Shown: one piece after another, positions 26,267 to 35,330 of the stretch
Layout: every line of letters begins with the position of its first letter
How positions within the stretch are numbered: the stretch's first letter is position 1
Assembly: GCA_964528155.1 (NCBI GenBank)
Contig: CAZGRL010000006.1
Span: 1 to 64,000, forward strand
Origin: G001797105 sp964528155
Lineage (GTDB): Bacteria; Chloroflexota; Anaerolineae; Anaerolineales; E44-bin32
DNA length: 64,000 nt
Direction: 5' to 3'
Notes under the pieces: generated by a model
What the model was told of the DNA's origin: nothing
The model's database searches: none
The model's input: only the letters and a program-made list of their open reading frames with translations
Translations under genes and position numbers: made by a program

Positions 26267-26982
26267 ACCGAACGACGCTCGAGGCTGATGAACAGGGCGT
26301 TGACACCGAATGCCAGGCTGAGCAAGACCCCGCCCATCGCCACGGCCAATGCGAACTCGCCGCGCCGGGTTTCCAGCACGATCGCCGTGCTCAAGACCCT
26401 CGTCTGATCGGCGATATTGCCCCCGACGAGCATGGCCGCGCCGACCTCGGATATGATCCCTCCGAAGCCGGCCAGGAGCGCAGCCAACACGCCGCCCCTG
26501 GCCTCACTCAGCATTGCCCGCACCACCTGCGCCCGGTCGGCGCCGAGGGATACGACTTGCAGGCGGAAGTCAGGATCGATCGCCTCCACTCCGGCCATGG
26601 TCAGTCCGGCCACAAGCGGGAAGGCGATGATCGTCTGGGCGACGACCATCGCCGGAGGCGTGAACAGCCAATCGAGACCGCCGAGCGGTCCACTCCGCGA
26701 GAGCAGCAGGTAGACGGCCAGGCCGACCACGACCGGTGGGAGACCCATGCCCGTGTAGAGCAGAGCGACGAGGAACCTGCGGCCGGGGAACTGCGTCAGC
26801 CCGATCGCTGCACCGATCGGAACACCAATGACAGCGCTGATGAGGAGCGCCGTCCCGGTGACCTGAATGGTCAGGCCGATCACCCGCCACAATGCCGGGT
26901 AGCCGGTGAACAGCAGCCTGGCCGCCTCAATCAGCGATTCCCAGAAATCCAATTCAACTCTCCCGTAGGTGTATGACCGCAC
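26248..26982 (-). CDS. tupB: ABC transporter permease, tungstate type
   Basis: The 244-residue protein has about six membrane helices and the inner-membrane loop that contacts the ATPase (EAIDPDFRLQVVSLGADR). It resembles TupB/WtpB permeases, including the ending IISEVGAAMLVGGNI. It overlaps tupC and lies 181 bp downstream of tupA; that gap holds a small hairpin which may reduce read-through. Confidence 0.87.
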   Translation of the reverse strand: MRSYTYGRVELDFWESLIEAARLLFTGYPALWRVIGLTIQVTGTALLISAVIGVPIGAAIGLTQFPGRRFLVALLYTGMGLPPVVVGLAVYLLLSRSGPLGGLDWLFTPPAMVVAQTIIAFPLVAGLTMAGVEAIDPDFRLQVVSLGADRAQVVRAMLSEARGGVLAALLAGFGGIISEVGAAMLVGGNIADQTRVLSTAIVLETRRGEFALAVAMGGVLLSLAFGVNALFISLERRSVWRIGR

Positions 26983-27109
26983 GCGGCCATCGACTCCGAC
27001 TCGGCATGGTCGGCATTCGTCTTGTTAGGACCATCATGCGAAAATATCACACGCATCGACAGTCGTGAAGCCGGAATGCCGGGACGGCTCCGCCGAGTCG
27101 CCGTGCGTT

Positions 27110-27136
27110 CTGGAGCCCAAACGAGTCGGGCTCCGG
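27110..27136 (-). promoter_or_regulatory. Intercistronic hairpin between tupA and tupB
   Basis: GGAGCCC (27112-27118) pairs with GGGCTCC (27128-27134), extendable by a G-T and a C-G pair, around a nine-base loop. It is placed as an attenuating or mRNA-stabilising element that would raise the binding-protein level relative to permease and ATPase. Confidence 0.45.
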
Positions 27137-27163
27137 AACTGTGTGCTTCAGCGAGTGACGATC

Positions 27164-28048
27164 TCAAGGCTGGCTGTTCGCCGCGTGGTAGGCCTGCGAG
27201 TCGGGATAGAAGAGAGGCTGGCCGAACTTGTCGACACCATACTTACCGATCATCTCCTGGGTATCGAGCGACGTCAGCCATTCCACGAACTTGTTGCCCA
27301 GGTCCACCTCGATTTCCTGGTGGATCTCGGGGTTCACGGGGATAACACCATAAGGATTGTAGAGGGCCTTGTCGGGATTGTCGTCGATTGTGTCGCCTCC
27401 GACGAGCACAGTCAGCCCCGGCAGGTTGTCGCGCTGGGCAAGAAATGTCCCCCGATCGGTCAGCGTGTAGGCCTGGCGTTCGCTGGCGAACTGAAGCGTT
27501 TCCCCCATCCCCTGACCGAGGGAAAGGTACCAACCACTGGAGGGATCGGGCTCGATGGAGGCCGCCTTCCACAGAGCAAGCTCTTTTGTGTTCGTCCCCG
27601 AGTCATCACCGCGCGAGGCAAACGGCTGCTCCGCCGCGGCGATCGCCGCCAGAGCTTCGGAGGCGGACCGCATTCCCTTGATCCCGGCCGGATCGTCAGG
27701 CGGTCCAACCAGGACAAAGTCGTTATACATGACGTCATAGCGGGCGACGCCGTTGCCGCTCTCGACGAAGGCATCTTCACGGGCGCGCGCGTGGACGAGG
27801 ATGACATCGGCATCCCCATTCTCACCAAGCGCGATCGCCTGACCGGTTCCGACTGCAACCACGTCGACGCGGGCATTGTAGCGAGATTCGAAATCCGGCA
27901 GGATCGCGTCGAGCAGTCCAGAGTCATACGTACTGGTGGTCGTCGCCAGCCGAAGCACGGTCGGCTCCGGTTTGGCGCACGCGGCCAGGCCGATGACCAC
28001 GCAGCCCGCAATGATGATGAAGAGAAGGCTCTTGAATCTGGTACGCAT
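27164..28048 (-). CDS. tupA: Tungstate-binding lipoprotein
   Basis: The 294-residue protein has a lipoprotein signal ending LAAC (Cys24). Next comes the TupA hallmark LRLATTTSTYDSGLLDAILP, whose TTTS segment binds the oxyanion. Later motifs DVILVHAR, MYNDFVLVGP and FASRGDDSGTNTKE are also typical of the family. It captures tungstate (possibly molybdate) outside the membrane for TupBC. A strong promoter lies upstream and GGAG precedes the ATG. Confidence 0.93.
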   Translation of the reverse strand: MRTRFKSLLFIIIAGCVVIGLAACAKPEPTVLRLATTTSTYDSGLLDAILPDFESRYNARVDVVAVGTGQAIALGENGDADVILVHARAREDAFVESGNGVARYDVMYNDFVLVGPPDDPAGIKGMRSASEALAAIAAAEQPFASRGDDSGTNTKELALWKAASIEPDPSSGWYLSLGQGMGETLQFASERQAYTLTDRGTFLAQRDNLPGLTVLVGGDTIDDNPDKALYNPYGVIPVNPEIHQEIEVDLGNKFVEWLTSLDTQEMIGKYGVDKFGQPLFYPDSQAYHAANSQP

Positions 28049-28078
28049 TTTGTCTCTCCACAGGCGTTATGTCGCACC

Positions 28079-28107
28079 ATCATAGCGAGACCCAGGTCGG
28101 TTGTCAA
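28079..28107 (-). promoter_or_regulatory. Promoter of tupABC
   Basis: On the minus strand TTGACA (28102-28107) and TATGAT (28079-28084) are 17 bases apart. The -10 ends 30 bases before the tupA ATG, leaving a normal leader with a GGAG site. Confidence 0.8.
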
Positions 28108-28311
28108 GCGGAGCGGCACTCTCGAGCGAGTCTGGCAGTTTCAATCCGGCCGCCCACCGAGAGAAGCCAGATGCGTCTTCGGCGATGCCTACAGGCGCCC
28201 AATCGGTTCCCCGGTTGCCCACCCATCCCATTGCCGATGGCACAGCAGGATTTCACCGGGATCGGCACCAAGCTTTGCAGCAGCAAAACGCGGATAGTTC
28301 GTCCAGCCAGC

Positions 28312-28340
28312 TTGACAGCATCTTTCTCAGCCGAGACAAT
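28312..28340 (+). promoter_or_regulatory. Promoter of era, leaderless position
   Basis: TTGACA (28312-28317) and GACAAT (28335-28340) with a 17-base spacer. The -10 ends six bases before the era ATG and there is no ribosome site, so the transcript should begin at the start codon. Confidence 0.65.
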
Positions 28341-28346
28341 AGCATC

Positions 28347-29288
28347 ATGAGTGACTGGGAAGTGCCTCCAGATCACCGGTCAGGTTTCGCGGCCGTAATC
28401 GGGCGCCCAAACGTGGGTAAATCGACCCTGGTGAACGCCTTCCTTGGCCAGGCCGTGGCTGCAGTCTCGCCGCGACCGCAGACGACGCAGCGTCGCCAGA
28501 TCGGAATCCTCACACTGCCTTCTGCGCAGGTGATCTTCGTCGACACGCCGGGCATTCACCAACCGATCCACAAGTTGGGCGATCACATGAACCAGTCGGC
28601 GCTCGAGGTCATGAGGGACAGCGACCTCATTCTGACGATCTTCGACATCAATCGTCCGCCAACCGCCGACGACGAGCGTGTCGTCGAATCGCTCCGAGAG
28701 CTCGACAAGCGCGTGCCCATGGTCACGGCCCTGAACAAGGTCGATCTGATCCCACCCGCCGTCTTCAAGGAACGATTTGCCGCGTTCGAGGCGCTCGTCG
28801 GCGGCGATCCTCTTCCGGTCTCGGCCACACGAGGCGACAACCGGCAGGTCCTGCTCGATCGCATTGTCAGCCTGCTGCCCTCGGGGCCGCGCTACTACCC
28901 CGAGGAGGAGGTCACGGACACGTATGAGCGCGAGATCGCCGCCGACCTGATACGCGCGGCGGCGATGCAGCTTCTACGCAATGAGGTGCCGTACAGCATC
29001 GCCGTCCGCATTGACGATTACGAGGAGAGGAATGACCGCGGCGCGTACATTAGCGCCACGCTCTTCGTGGAACGTGAGTCTCAGAAGGGGATCGTCATCG
29101 GTAAGGGTGGATCGATGCTGCGCGAGATCGGTTCTTTGGCCCGGCGCGAGATCGAAGCGATGAGCGGAAGACACGTCTATCTGCAGACCCGTGTGAAAAC
29201 CCTGGTAGGCTGGCGAGACGATCTGAAGCAATTGAAGCGGCTGGGATACAGCGTTCCATCTCGGCGGGAGAAGGGCCGGCAGGCGTGA
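28347..29288 (+). CDS. era: GTPase Era
   Basis: From the ATG at 28347 the protein has 313 residues: G1 GRPNVGKS (19-26), G3 DTPGIHQ, G4 NKVD, and a C-terminal KH domain with VIGKGGSMLREIG. Era binds the 3' end of 16S rRNA and assists 30S assembly. The frame is open back to 28101 but that extension covers the promoter and lacks Era-like sequence. Its stop overlaps the GTG start of the DNA methyltransferase. Confidence 0.97.
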   Translation: MSDWEVPPDHRSGFAAVIGRPNVGKSTLVNAFLGQAVAAVSPRPQTTQRRQIGILTLPSAQVIFVDTPGIHQPIHKLGDHMNQSALEVMRDSDLILTIFDINRPPTADDERVVESLRELDKRVPMVTALNKVDLIPPAVFKERFAAFEALVGGDPLPVSATRGDNRQVLLDRIVSLLPSGPRYYPEEEVTDTYEREIAADLIRAAAMQLLRNEVPYSIAVRIDDYEERNDRGAYISATLFVERESQKGIVIGKGGSMLREIGSLARREIEAMSGRHVYLQTRVKTLVGWRDDLKQLKRLGYSVPSRREKGRQA

Positions 29289-30169
29289 CCAAGCGAAAAC
29301 GAAAGTCCACCCGGACCAGCGCCTTCGGTGCGCCGGGTCGCATCAGCCATGATTCCTCGGATTTCTACGCAAGTCGCCTGTACCAGGACCAGAGCGATCC
29401 GGAGCCTGTCGAATACGTCGAACAGGCCGTCCCGTCAGAGGTTCTGGATCAGATCATCCCGAAAACCGCCGAACAGATGGGTGATCTCCCCGATTGCTCC
29501 ATCCATCTGATGGTAACTTCGCCTCCGTACAACGTACGCAAGGAATATGATGAAGATCTGACACTTGACGAGTACCTCGATCTGCTACGCCGCGTGTTCC
29601 AGGAGACTCGCCGGGTCCTGGTCCCGGGCGGACGTGCCTGTATCAACCTGGCCAACCTCGGTCGCCGACCTTATCTCCCGCTCCACATCTACGTGATCCA
29701 GCTCATGCTTGAGACCGGGTTCCTGATGCGCGGGGAGATCATCTGGGACAAAGGACCGAGCGCCAGTGCCTCCACCGCCTGGGGATCGTGGATGTCGGCG
29801 ACAAACCCCGTCTTGCGAGATGTCCATGAGTACATCCTCGTCTTCTCCAAGGACAGCTTCTCCCGGCCGGGAGAAGGCAAGGAGAGCACGATTCAAAAGG
29901 AGGATTTCCTGGACTGGACCAAGAGCGTGTGGTCCTTCCCGGCCGCTTCGGCCCGACAGGTCGGACACCCGGCGCCATTCCCGGAAGACCTGCCCCGGCG
30001 CTTGATCGAGCTGTACTCCTTTCGCGGGGATGTGGTGCTGGATCCGTTCTGCGGATCGGGGACGACCTGTCTGGCCGCGCGAGGAGCAGAGCGTCACTTC
30101 GTCGGGTACGAGATCGATTCGGGCTACGTCGTGTTGGCCAGGAAGCGCCTCGAGGATTCGCGAGAATGA
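29285..30169 (+). CDS. Beta-class DNA methyltransferase (probably N4-cytosine), solitary
   Basis: The GTG start overlaps the end of era by four bases. The 294-residue enzyme has motif IV TSPPYN (78-83) before motif I DPFCGSGTT (253-261), the order of beta-class amino-methyltransferases. SPPY rather than DPPY points to N4-cytosine, though N6-adenine is possible. The region between them holds a target-recognition part of about 120 residues (AWGSWMSATNPVLRDVHEYILVF). No restriction endonuclease or specificity subunit is nearby, so it looks like an orphan methylase, and coupling to era suggests it is part of the core genome of this lineage. Target sequence unknown. Confidence 0.9.
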   Translation: MTKRKRKSTRTSAFGAPGRISHDSSDFYASRLYQDQSDPEPVEYVEQAVPSEVLDQIIPKTAEQMGDLPDCSIHLMVTSPPYNVRKEYDEDLTLDEYLDLLRRVFQETRRVLVPGGRACINLANLGRRPYLPLHIYVIQLMLETGFLMRGEIIWDKGPSASASTAWGSWMSATNPVLRDVHEYILVFSKDSFSRPGEGKESTIQKEDFLDWTKSVWSFPAASARQVGHPAPFPEDLPRRLIELYSFRGDVVLDPFCGSGTTCLAARGAERHFVGYEIDSGYVVLARKRLEDSRE

Positions 30170-30264
30170 TCGCTGCCCGGCCCGGATCGCCAGGGAAGCC
30201 GGATGCTTCAGCGTTGTTCCTCCGGGAGTGACCCGGGCCATCGATTCTAGGCGGAGGCGAACTC

Positions 30265-31020
30265 TTGGCGAAGATGCGCCTGCGACATTGGGCCTTCTTG
30301 ATCACGGCGCTGGCCGTCGCCGCGGCCTGCGTCCGTCTGGGATTCTGGCAGCTGTCTCGCCTGAGACAACGTCGACAATCGAACGACGTCATCCGCAGCC
30401 AGATGGCGATACCCCCACTCGAGATCTCCGATGCAGACTTGCCTGCCGGCCTGACGGCATACCGTCACGTCGTGGCGTCGGGGACGCTCGACTCCTCCCG
30501 GCAGGTGATCTTGCTCAACCGGAGCTACAACGACGAGCCGGGGAACCACCTCATCACACCCCTCTTGCTGACGTCATCCGGGCCGGCGATCCTGGTCGAC
30601 CGGGGATGGATCCCCTACGACGACAGCACCGGGATCGACCTTTCCGGCCTGGATCCACCTGGAAATGTGCAGATCCACGGTATCTTGCGCGCCTCGCAGC
30701 CTGAGCCGGGCTGGTCGATTCTGGCCGACCCTCCATCCAACGGAGAGTGGCGCCAATCGTGGCGCAACTTAAGTCTCGAAAGACTGCAGACGCAGTTTCC
30801 CTATCCGATCCTTCCGGTGTATCTGGCCCAGACGGATCCACTCAACGGCGCCGACCTGCCGCGTCCGGATGCCACAATCGACTTGTCCGAAGGGCCACAC
30901 CTGTCATACGCCATCCAGTGGTTCTCTTTCGCTCTGATCGCGCTCGTCGGAGGAGGGATCTGGCTCAGGCGTCAGCTAGTCGATCGGCCGGCAGCCGTTG
31001 GACCCGGCCCAGAGAAGTAG
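30265..31020 (+). CDS. SURF1 family protein
   Basis: The 251-residue protein has membrane helices at both ends (about 7-24 and 210-232). The SURF1 motifs are LGFWQLSRLRQR after the first helix, and VDRGWIPYDD in the central domain. SURF1 helps insert heme a into cytochrome c oxidase; no oxidase genes are in the window. A TTG start at 30265 has GGAGG seven bases upstream, while the next ATG (30274) is too far from it, so TTG is preferred. It follows the methyltransferase by 95 bp. Confidence 0.9.
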   Translation: MAKMRLRHWAFLITALAVAAACVRLGFWQLSRLRQRRQSNDVIRSQMAIPPLEISDADLPAGLTAYRHVVASGTLDSSRQVILLNRSYNDEPGNHLITPLLLTSSGPAILVDRGWIPYDDSTGIDLSGLDPPGNVQIHGILRASQPEPGWSILADPPSNGEWRQSWRNLSLERLQTQFPYPILPVYLAQTDPLNGADLPRPDATIDLSEGPHLSYAIQWFSFALIALVGGGIWLRRQLVDRPAAVGPGPEK

Positions 31021-31046
31021 TTCGTCCCAGCAGCGGACTTCATAAC

Positions 31047-31078
31047 AGACAAGGCCGGCGACTCTGCCGGCCTTGTCT
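31047..31078. terminator. Bidirectional terminator between SURF1 and thyX
   Basis: A perfect 13-bp stem (AGACAAGGCCGGC and its complement) with loop GACTCT between two convergent genes. No long T-tract follows on either strand. Confidence 0.7.
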
Positions 31079-31108
31079 CAGTTGCTCCACGGACCGATAT
31101 GTTCCGAC

Positions 31109-32533
31109 CTAGACCTGGGAGAAATTCTCATGTTCGATCATCTGCCAGGTAACACCCTCCGGCAGACGCATGAACCCGGCCACAAGCGGATGTACGTCAG
31201 CGATCAATTCCGCCAGGCGAAGGGCGATCCGCCGCACGGAGAAGTGAGCGTTCGGCGCTGAACGCAACTCACAGAAATGAAAGGCCTCGCGAAGATTCAG
31301 GGTCATCAAGACGCGCCTCTTGAAGCCGTTTGGCACGACATACGCCGCGACATCTTCGTTCGACTCCGCCAGCGTGGCATAGGCCTCAGCCGCAGCCTCC
31401 ATCGCCGAACGATAGCTCGCTTCCTGCCCGGCTTCGGTGATCAACTTCGGGATTGCGTATCCCAGCTCGGCGGTCAGCCGTTGGGGAGACTGGCTCATCA
31501 TGCGATGGCGCTTGACTTCGAAATAGGCGCCCTGATCCATCAAGGCATCCACGGTGTATTCGGCATGCTCGAGACAGCGCAACGGGATATCGAACTTGTC
31601 CATCGAGCCGAGCAAAGCCTCGGCTAGCTTGGTCTTCCGCTGTGTATCGAGGTTGCGAACGTAGTCGAGAGCGGTGTTGAAAGCACAGGGTTCGTGCTCA
31701 TACAGGGCGGCCGCCAGGATGCGGTTCTCGGCGTCGGGATCGTAGGCTACCAGAGCTAGCATGTTCCGATCGCTGTCCTCGCCTACGTCTCGAGCCGCCT
31801 GGCGCGACTCACGCCGAGACTCGATGAGGTGTGACCGCTTGTCGGCGTACTTGACCAGCGTCGGGACCTCTTCTTGCACGACTCGCTTGGCCGCTTCCCC
31901 AATCTGGCGGACCTCGGACAGCGGGTGAGAGAACATTTTTCCCAATGCATGTTCCAGTGCGCGCGCATTAACCGTCATCCCGACGTTCGCCACAGCCGCG
32001 GCCGGCAACAAGAAACGACACACATCGACATAGCGCGAGCGAACACGGCCGTCCCAGCGAGCCTCGCTCTCATCCGGCCGCCTTGGGTTCACACCTTGCA
32101 CGACACGCCGAACCGGCTCGAGGGACTGCCGATAGGCCTCGAAGAGCCGATCGCACGCCGCCCGGTAGATTGCCTCGTGTTCGCTCCCGGCGAGCTCATC
32201 CGGGATGTAGTACCCATCCGGCTTCCACTTCTGGTAGCGGGTCGACTTCTCGGTGTAGGACGCCAGGCGGTTGGACTCGATACATTCGATGGCCAACCGA
32301 GAGATGTTCTCGAATGCCAGGTGGAGCACGGCGTGCTCGGCCACCGAAGCATGGCCGTAGCCGACGACCCACTTCTCATGGAAGTCCGCGGACTTTTCGT
32401 CAGTCAGCTCTTCGGCGATTTCGCGAAACGATTGCGGTGACCTGGACGTCTTGGCGAAGGTCACCGCAATGGTCTCCGGGCTCAGTTGGCGCGGGCTGAG
32501 AAGATACACCTGTCGTTCAGCCGCCGTTGTCAT
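31109..32533 (-). CDS. thyX: Two-domain FAD-dependent thymidylate synthase
   Basis: The ATG at 32533 has AGGAGG seven bases upstream, giving 474 residues, twice the usual ThyX. The first domain has GYGHASVAEHAV (58-69) and SNRLASYTEKSTRY (87-100), where the RH of the RHRxxS motif is replaced but the S-x-R-Y end is kept. It continues with NARALEHAL. The second domain has KRHRMMSQSPQRL (341-353), keeping RHR. ThyX makes dTMP from dUMP using FAD and methylene-tetrahydrofolate, with active sites shared between subunits. The open frame continues to 32869 inside ribF, but that part is a shadow. It overlaps the end of ribF by 17 bases. Confidence 0.93.
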   Translation of the reverse strand: MTTAAERQVYLLSPRQLSPETIAVTFAKTSRSPQSFREIAEELTDEKSADFHEKWVVGYGHASVAEHAVLHLAFENISRLAIECIESNRLASYTEKSTRYQKWKPDGYYIPDELAGSEHEAIYRAACDRLFEAYRQSLEPVRRVVQGVNPRRPDESEARWDGRVRSRYVDVCRFLLPAAAVANVGMTVNARALEHALGKMFSHPLSEVRQIGEAAKRVVQEEVPTLVKYADKRSHLIESRRESRQAARDVGEDSDRNMLALVAYDPDAENRILAAALYEHEPCAFNTALDYVRNLDTQRKTKLAEALLGSMDKFDIPLRCLEHAEYTVDALMDQGAYFEVKRHRMMSQSPQRLTAELGYAIPKLITEAGQEASYRSAMEAAAEAYATLAESNEDVAAYVVPNGFKRRVLMTLNLREAFHFCELRSAPNAHFSVRRIALRLAELIADVHPLVAGFMRLPEGVTWQMIEHENFSQV

Positions 32534-33470
32534 CCTGGGCCTCCTTGGCGTTCTCGAGGATCTCCCGCGCTCGACCGATGTCGCGCTCAATCTGCGTGAG
32601 CAGCGCCTCCGGCCCGGGGAACCGCCTCTCGTCGCGCAGCCGGTCGATGAACTCGAGTGTGATCTCTTTTCCGTACAAATCGCCCTCGAAATCGAGGATG
32701 TGCGTTTCGACAACCGGCGAAGGTTCGCGCCGCTCGAATGTTGGACGGACCCCGATGTTGGTGACGCCCTGGTACTTGCCGTGTCCCACGTCGACCCTGC
32801 AGGCATACACGCCGGCCCCCGGGATGGCGCGCTCTTCCCAGATCGACAGGTTCGCCGTCGGGATCCCAAGCTTGGCCCCGCGCGCCGATCCCTTCACCAC
32901 GATCCCCGGAAGGCCAAACGGTCGCCCGAGGTAGGAGGCCACACGTGAGACATCTCCCGAGCGAAGGGCTTCGCGAACGCGTGTAGAGCTCACGACTTCT
33001 CCGCCGACGTTCAAAGGTGGGACGACTTTGAGATGAAAGCCACTCTGTCGAGCTGCCCTGGCCAGGAACAACCGATTCCCTTCACGCTGATGTCCGAGCG
33101 AAAAATCCTCGCCGATCCACAAGGTCGTGAAGGTCAGGTGTCTTCGCAGGAGTTCGAGGAACTCGCCGGCCTTGACCCTCGACAGCTCCAGGTCGAACTT
33201 CTGGGTGACGACGAGATCCACGCCCAATTCTCCCAGGAGCTGCGCCTTTTCGTCGGGCGTATTGATGTAGAACGAAGGTGTTCGTCCGCGCAGGACAACG
33301 GATGGATGCGGGAAGAACGTCAACACAACGGCTGGCACGCCCTGTTCCCCGGCACTCTCAACCATATCCCGTACCAGGATCTGATGGCCCCGGTGAACAC
33401 CGTCGAAGGAGCCGATGGTCACCTGACAGGCGAGCAGATTGGCTTGAGTGAGATCATGTAGGTGCTGCAT
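32517..33470 (-). CDS. ribF: Bifunctional riboflavin kinase / FAD synthetase
   Basis: The 317-residue protein has an N-terminal nucleotidyltransferase domain (GSFDGVHRGHQ at about 20-30, SSTRVREAL near 165). A C-terminal riboflavin kinase domain follows (GIPTANLS, and NIGVRPTF followed by VETHILDFEGDLYG). It converts riboflavin to FMN and FAD. Its place directly before thyX, an FAD enzyme, with overlapping reading frames, is functionally sensible. It follows truB by seven bases. Confidence 0.96.
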   Translation of the reverse strand: MQHLHDLTQANLLACQVTIGSFDGVHRGHQILVRDMVESAGEQGVPAVVLTFFPHPSVVLRGRTPSFYINTPDEKAQLLGELGVDLVVTQKFDLELSRVKAGEFLELLRRHLTFTTLWIGEDFSLGHQREGNRLFLARAARQSGFHLKVVPPLNVGGEVVSSTRVREALRSGDVSRVASYLGRPFGLPGIVVKGSARGAKLGIPTANLSIWEERAIPGAGVYACRVDVGHGKYQGVTNIGVRPTFERREPSPVVETHILDFEGDLYGKEITLEFIDRLRDERRFPGPEALLTQIERDIGRAREILENAKEAQDDNGG

Positions 33471-33477
33471 TCAGGGG

Positions 33478-34362
33478 CTAGCCGATGAAGACCTTTCGCG
33501 GTTGGTATTCGTTATCCCCATTGACAACCTCGAGCAAAGCCACAAGATCGCCGTCCGGGCCGATCGCCTTGGCCAGGCCGGTTGCCCCGGGTTCGGCCGG
33601 TATTCGGTGACCGTTGCGGACGAGGTCGAGTGTTTCTCCGTCGACCTCCACTACCGGTAGATCGGGAAGGGCATCCGAGGCGGGGCGCATGTGCTGCTCC
33701 CATTTGTCGGTCACGAACCCCACTTCCAGGCGGGGAAGTGGGACGGCATCGCGCAAAGTGAAGGGCCCAGCTTTCGTCCGGCGCAGCGCTGCCAGGTGAC
33801 CTCCCGACTCGAGGGCCTCCCCGAGTTCATGTGCCAGAGAGCGGATGTAGGTCCCGGCCGAACAGTCGACCGAGAGCGAAAGATCCGGAGGCTGATAGGA
33901 CACCACCTTCAGCTCGAAGATGTGTACCGTACGCGGTTCGAGCTCGACGTCTTCCCCGCGCCTGGCCAGTTCATAGGCCTTTCGACCCTGGACCTTGATG
34001 GCGCTGAACGGCGGGGGAACTTGCTCGATCTCACCTCTGAACTGAGGCAGGATGCCCTGGACCTGTGCAAGTGTGGGCAGGGTGTCCGAACGGCGGACGA
34101 TCTCGCCGTCCGCATCAAACGTCTTGGTCGAAGTGCCGAAGCGGACTACGGCCTCATAGCGTTTCGGCGATGTCGAGAGGTACTCGCTTAGCCGGGTGGC
34201 GGAACCCAGACACAAGACGAGGACCCCCGAAGCCCGAGGGTCCAGCGTGCCGGCGTGTCCCACTTTGCGGATCCCCGTTCCGCGTCTGACGAGGTTGACC
34301 ACGTGATGCGAAGTCGGTCCTACAGGTTTGTCGACGATGAGCAGTCCGAAGTTCTTTCTCAT
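33478..34362 (-). CDS. truB: tRNA pseudouridine(55) synthase
   Basis: The 294-residue product starts MRKNFGLLIVDKPVGPTSH and has the catalytic Asp41 in HAGTLDPRASG. Further family segments are PPFSAIKVQGRKAYELAR and CSAGTYIRSLAHELG. It modifies U55 in the T loop of tRNAs. Its ATG overlaps the nrnA stop (ATGA); the frame is open upstream to 34524 but without TruB-like sequence. Confidence 0.97.
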   Translation of the reverse strand: MRKNFGLLIVDKPVGPTSHHVVNLVRRGTGIRKVGHAGTLDPRASGVLVLCLGSATRLSEYLSTSPKRYEAVVRFGTSTKTFDADGEIVRRSDTLPTLAQVQGILPQFRGEIEQVPPPFSAIKVQGRKAYELARRGEDVELEPRTVHIFELKVVSYQPPDLSLSVDCSAGTYIRSLAHELGEALESGGHLAALRRTKAGPFTLRDAVPLPRLEVGFVTDKWEQHMRPASDALPDLPVVEVDGETLDLVRNGHRIPAEPGATGLAKAIGPDGDLVALLEVVNGDNEYQPRKVFIG

Positions 34363-35330
34363 GCTTTGGCTTCCATGGAATCGTGTAGGAGTTTGCGGGT
34401 CGCCTCGACCACCCGCGCCTTGACGTCTGCCAGGGAGCCTTCGATCACGGCTCCCGCTGCCGGTTTGTGGCCGCCCCCGCCAAACGAAGCTGCCAGGCCC
34501 GAAACATCCAGGCCGTCCTGGCACCTCCAGCTGACCTTTGTCTTGCCGCCCGGCTGTTCGACCAGGATCACGACGATTTGACCCCCATCGATCGTCGACA
34601 GCAGGTCGACCAGGTCAGCATCGTCGGGACCGGGATATCCGATGCGCTCACGGTCCTTCAGGCTGAGGCTCGCCCAGATAAGACCGCCGTCGCGCTCGAG
34701 GTTCGACAGCCCACTCCCCCAATAGCGCGCCGCCACAAAACTCCGCTGGCTGAGACAGCGTTCATAGATCTGAGCCAACGGAGCCCCGCGCTCCAGCAGG
34801 TCGGCCGCTATACGCAGCACTTTCGGCGACACATTCGTTGTCCGAAAACCGATCGTGTCATTCACGATACCTGCCAGGAGATTCGTGGCAACATCCAGAT
34901 CGAGAGGCATCCCGAGGGCGAGGATCATATCGTAGAGGATCTCAGCCGTGGAGGCTGCTACCGGATCGACGATGTTCACCCCTGCGAATTCCGTATTCGT
35001 GGGGTGATGATCGATGTTCACATCCGGCGTGCGACCGAGGAGCTCCGGATCGAGCCCCAGGCGTCCCAGATCGCCTGAGTCTACACAGATGAGCAAATCC
35101 CACGAGTCGGGCAGCCGCGTCTGCACGGACTGCGCAGCGGGAAGAAAACGAAACCGGCCCGGGACTCCATCTGCCAGGACCGGCACCGCGGTCTTCCCGC
35201 TCAGTTGCAGGCTGACGGTCAGGGCGAGGAGCGAACCCACTGCATCCCCGTCCGGCCGTTCGTGACTGATCAGGCAGATGTTCTGGGCCGCCTCAATGAG
35301 CTCGCCCGTCCTGCGGAATTCACTCCTCAC
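34359..35330 (-). CDS. nrnA: DHH family oligoribonuclease / pAp phosphatase
   Basis: Using the GTG at 35330 gives 323 residues, the normal NrnA length. DHH-family metal ligands are visible in ISHERPDGDAVGS, CVDSGD and IDHHPTN, and the DHHA1 substrate loop is FGGGGHKPAAG. NrnA degrades nanoRNAs and pAp. The GTG lies 11 bases inside the end of rbfA; upstream frame without motifs was discarded. It sits in the usual place between rbfA and truB. Confidence 0.94.
   Translation of the reverse strand: MRSEFRRTGELIEAAQNICLISHERPDGDAVGSLLALTVSLQLSGKTAVPVLADGVPGRFRFLPAAQSVQTRLPDSWDLLICVDSGDLGRLGLDPELLGRTPDVNIDHHPTNTEFAGVNIVDPVAASTAEILYDMILALGMPLDLDVATNLLAGIVNDTIGFRTTNVSPKVLRIAADLLERGAPLAQIYERCLSQRSFVAARYWGSGLSNLERDGGLIWASLSLKDRERIGYPGPDDADLVDLLSTIDGGQIVVILVEQPGGKTKVSWRCQDGLDVSGLAASFGGGGHKPAAGAVIEGSLADVKARVVEATRKLLHDSMEAKA

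Noticed and set aside
27065..28297. 410-codon plus-strand open frame opposite tupA
   Set aside because: Antisense shadow of a clear TupA lipoprotein gene; no domain and it crosses two promoters.
31109..32869. Long version of the thyX frame starting at 32869
   Set aside because: The extra 112 codons lie inside ribF in another frame, are Arg/Ser-rich without similarity, and the ATG at 32533 has a perfect AGGAGG site.
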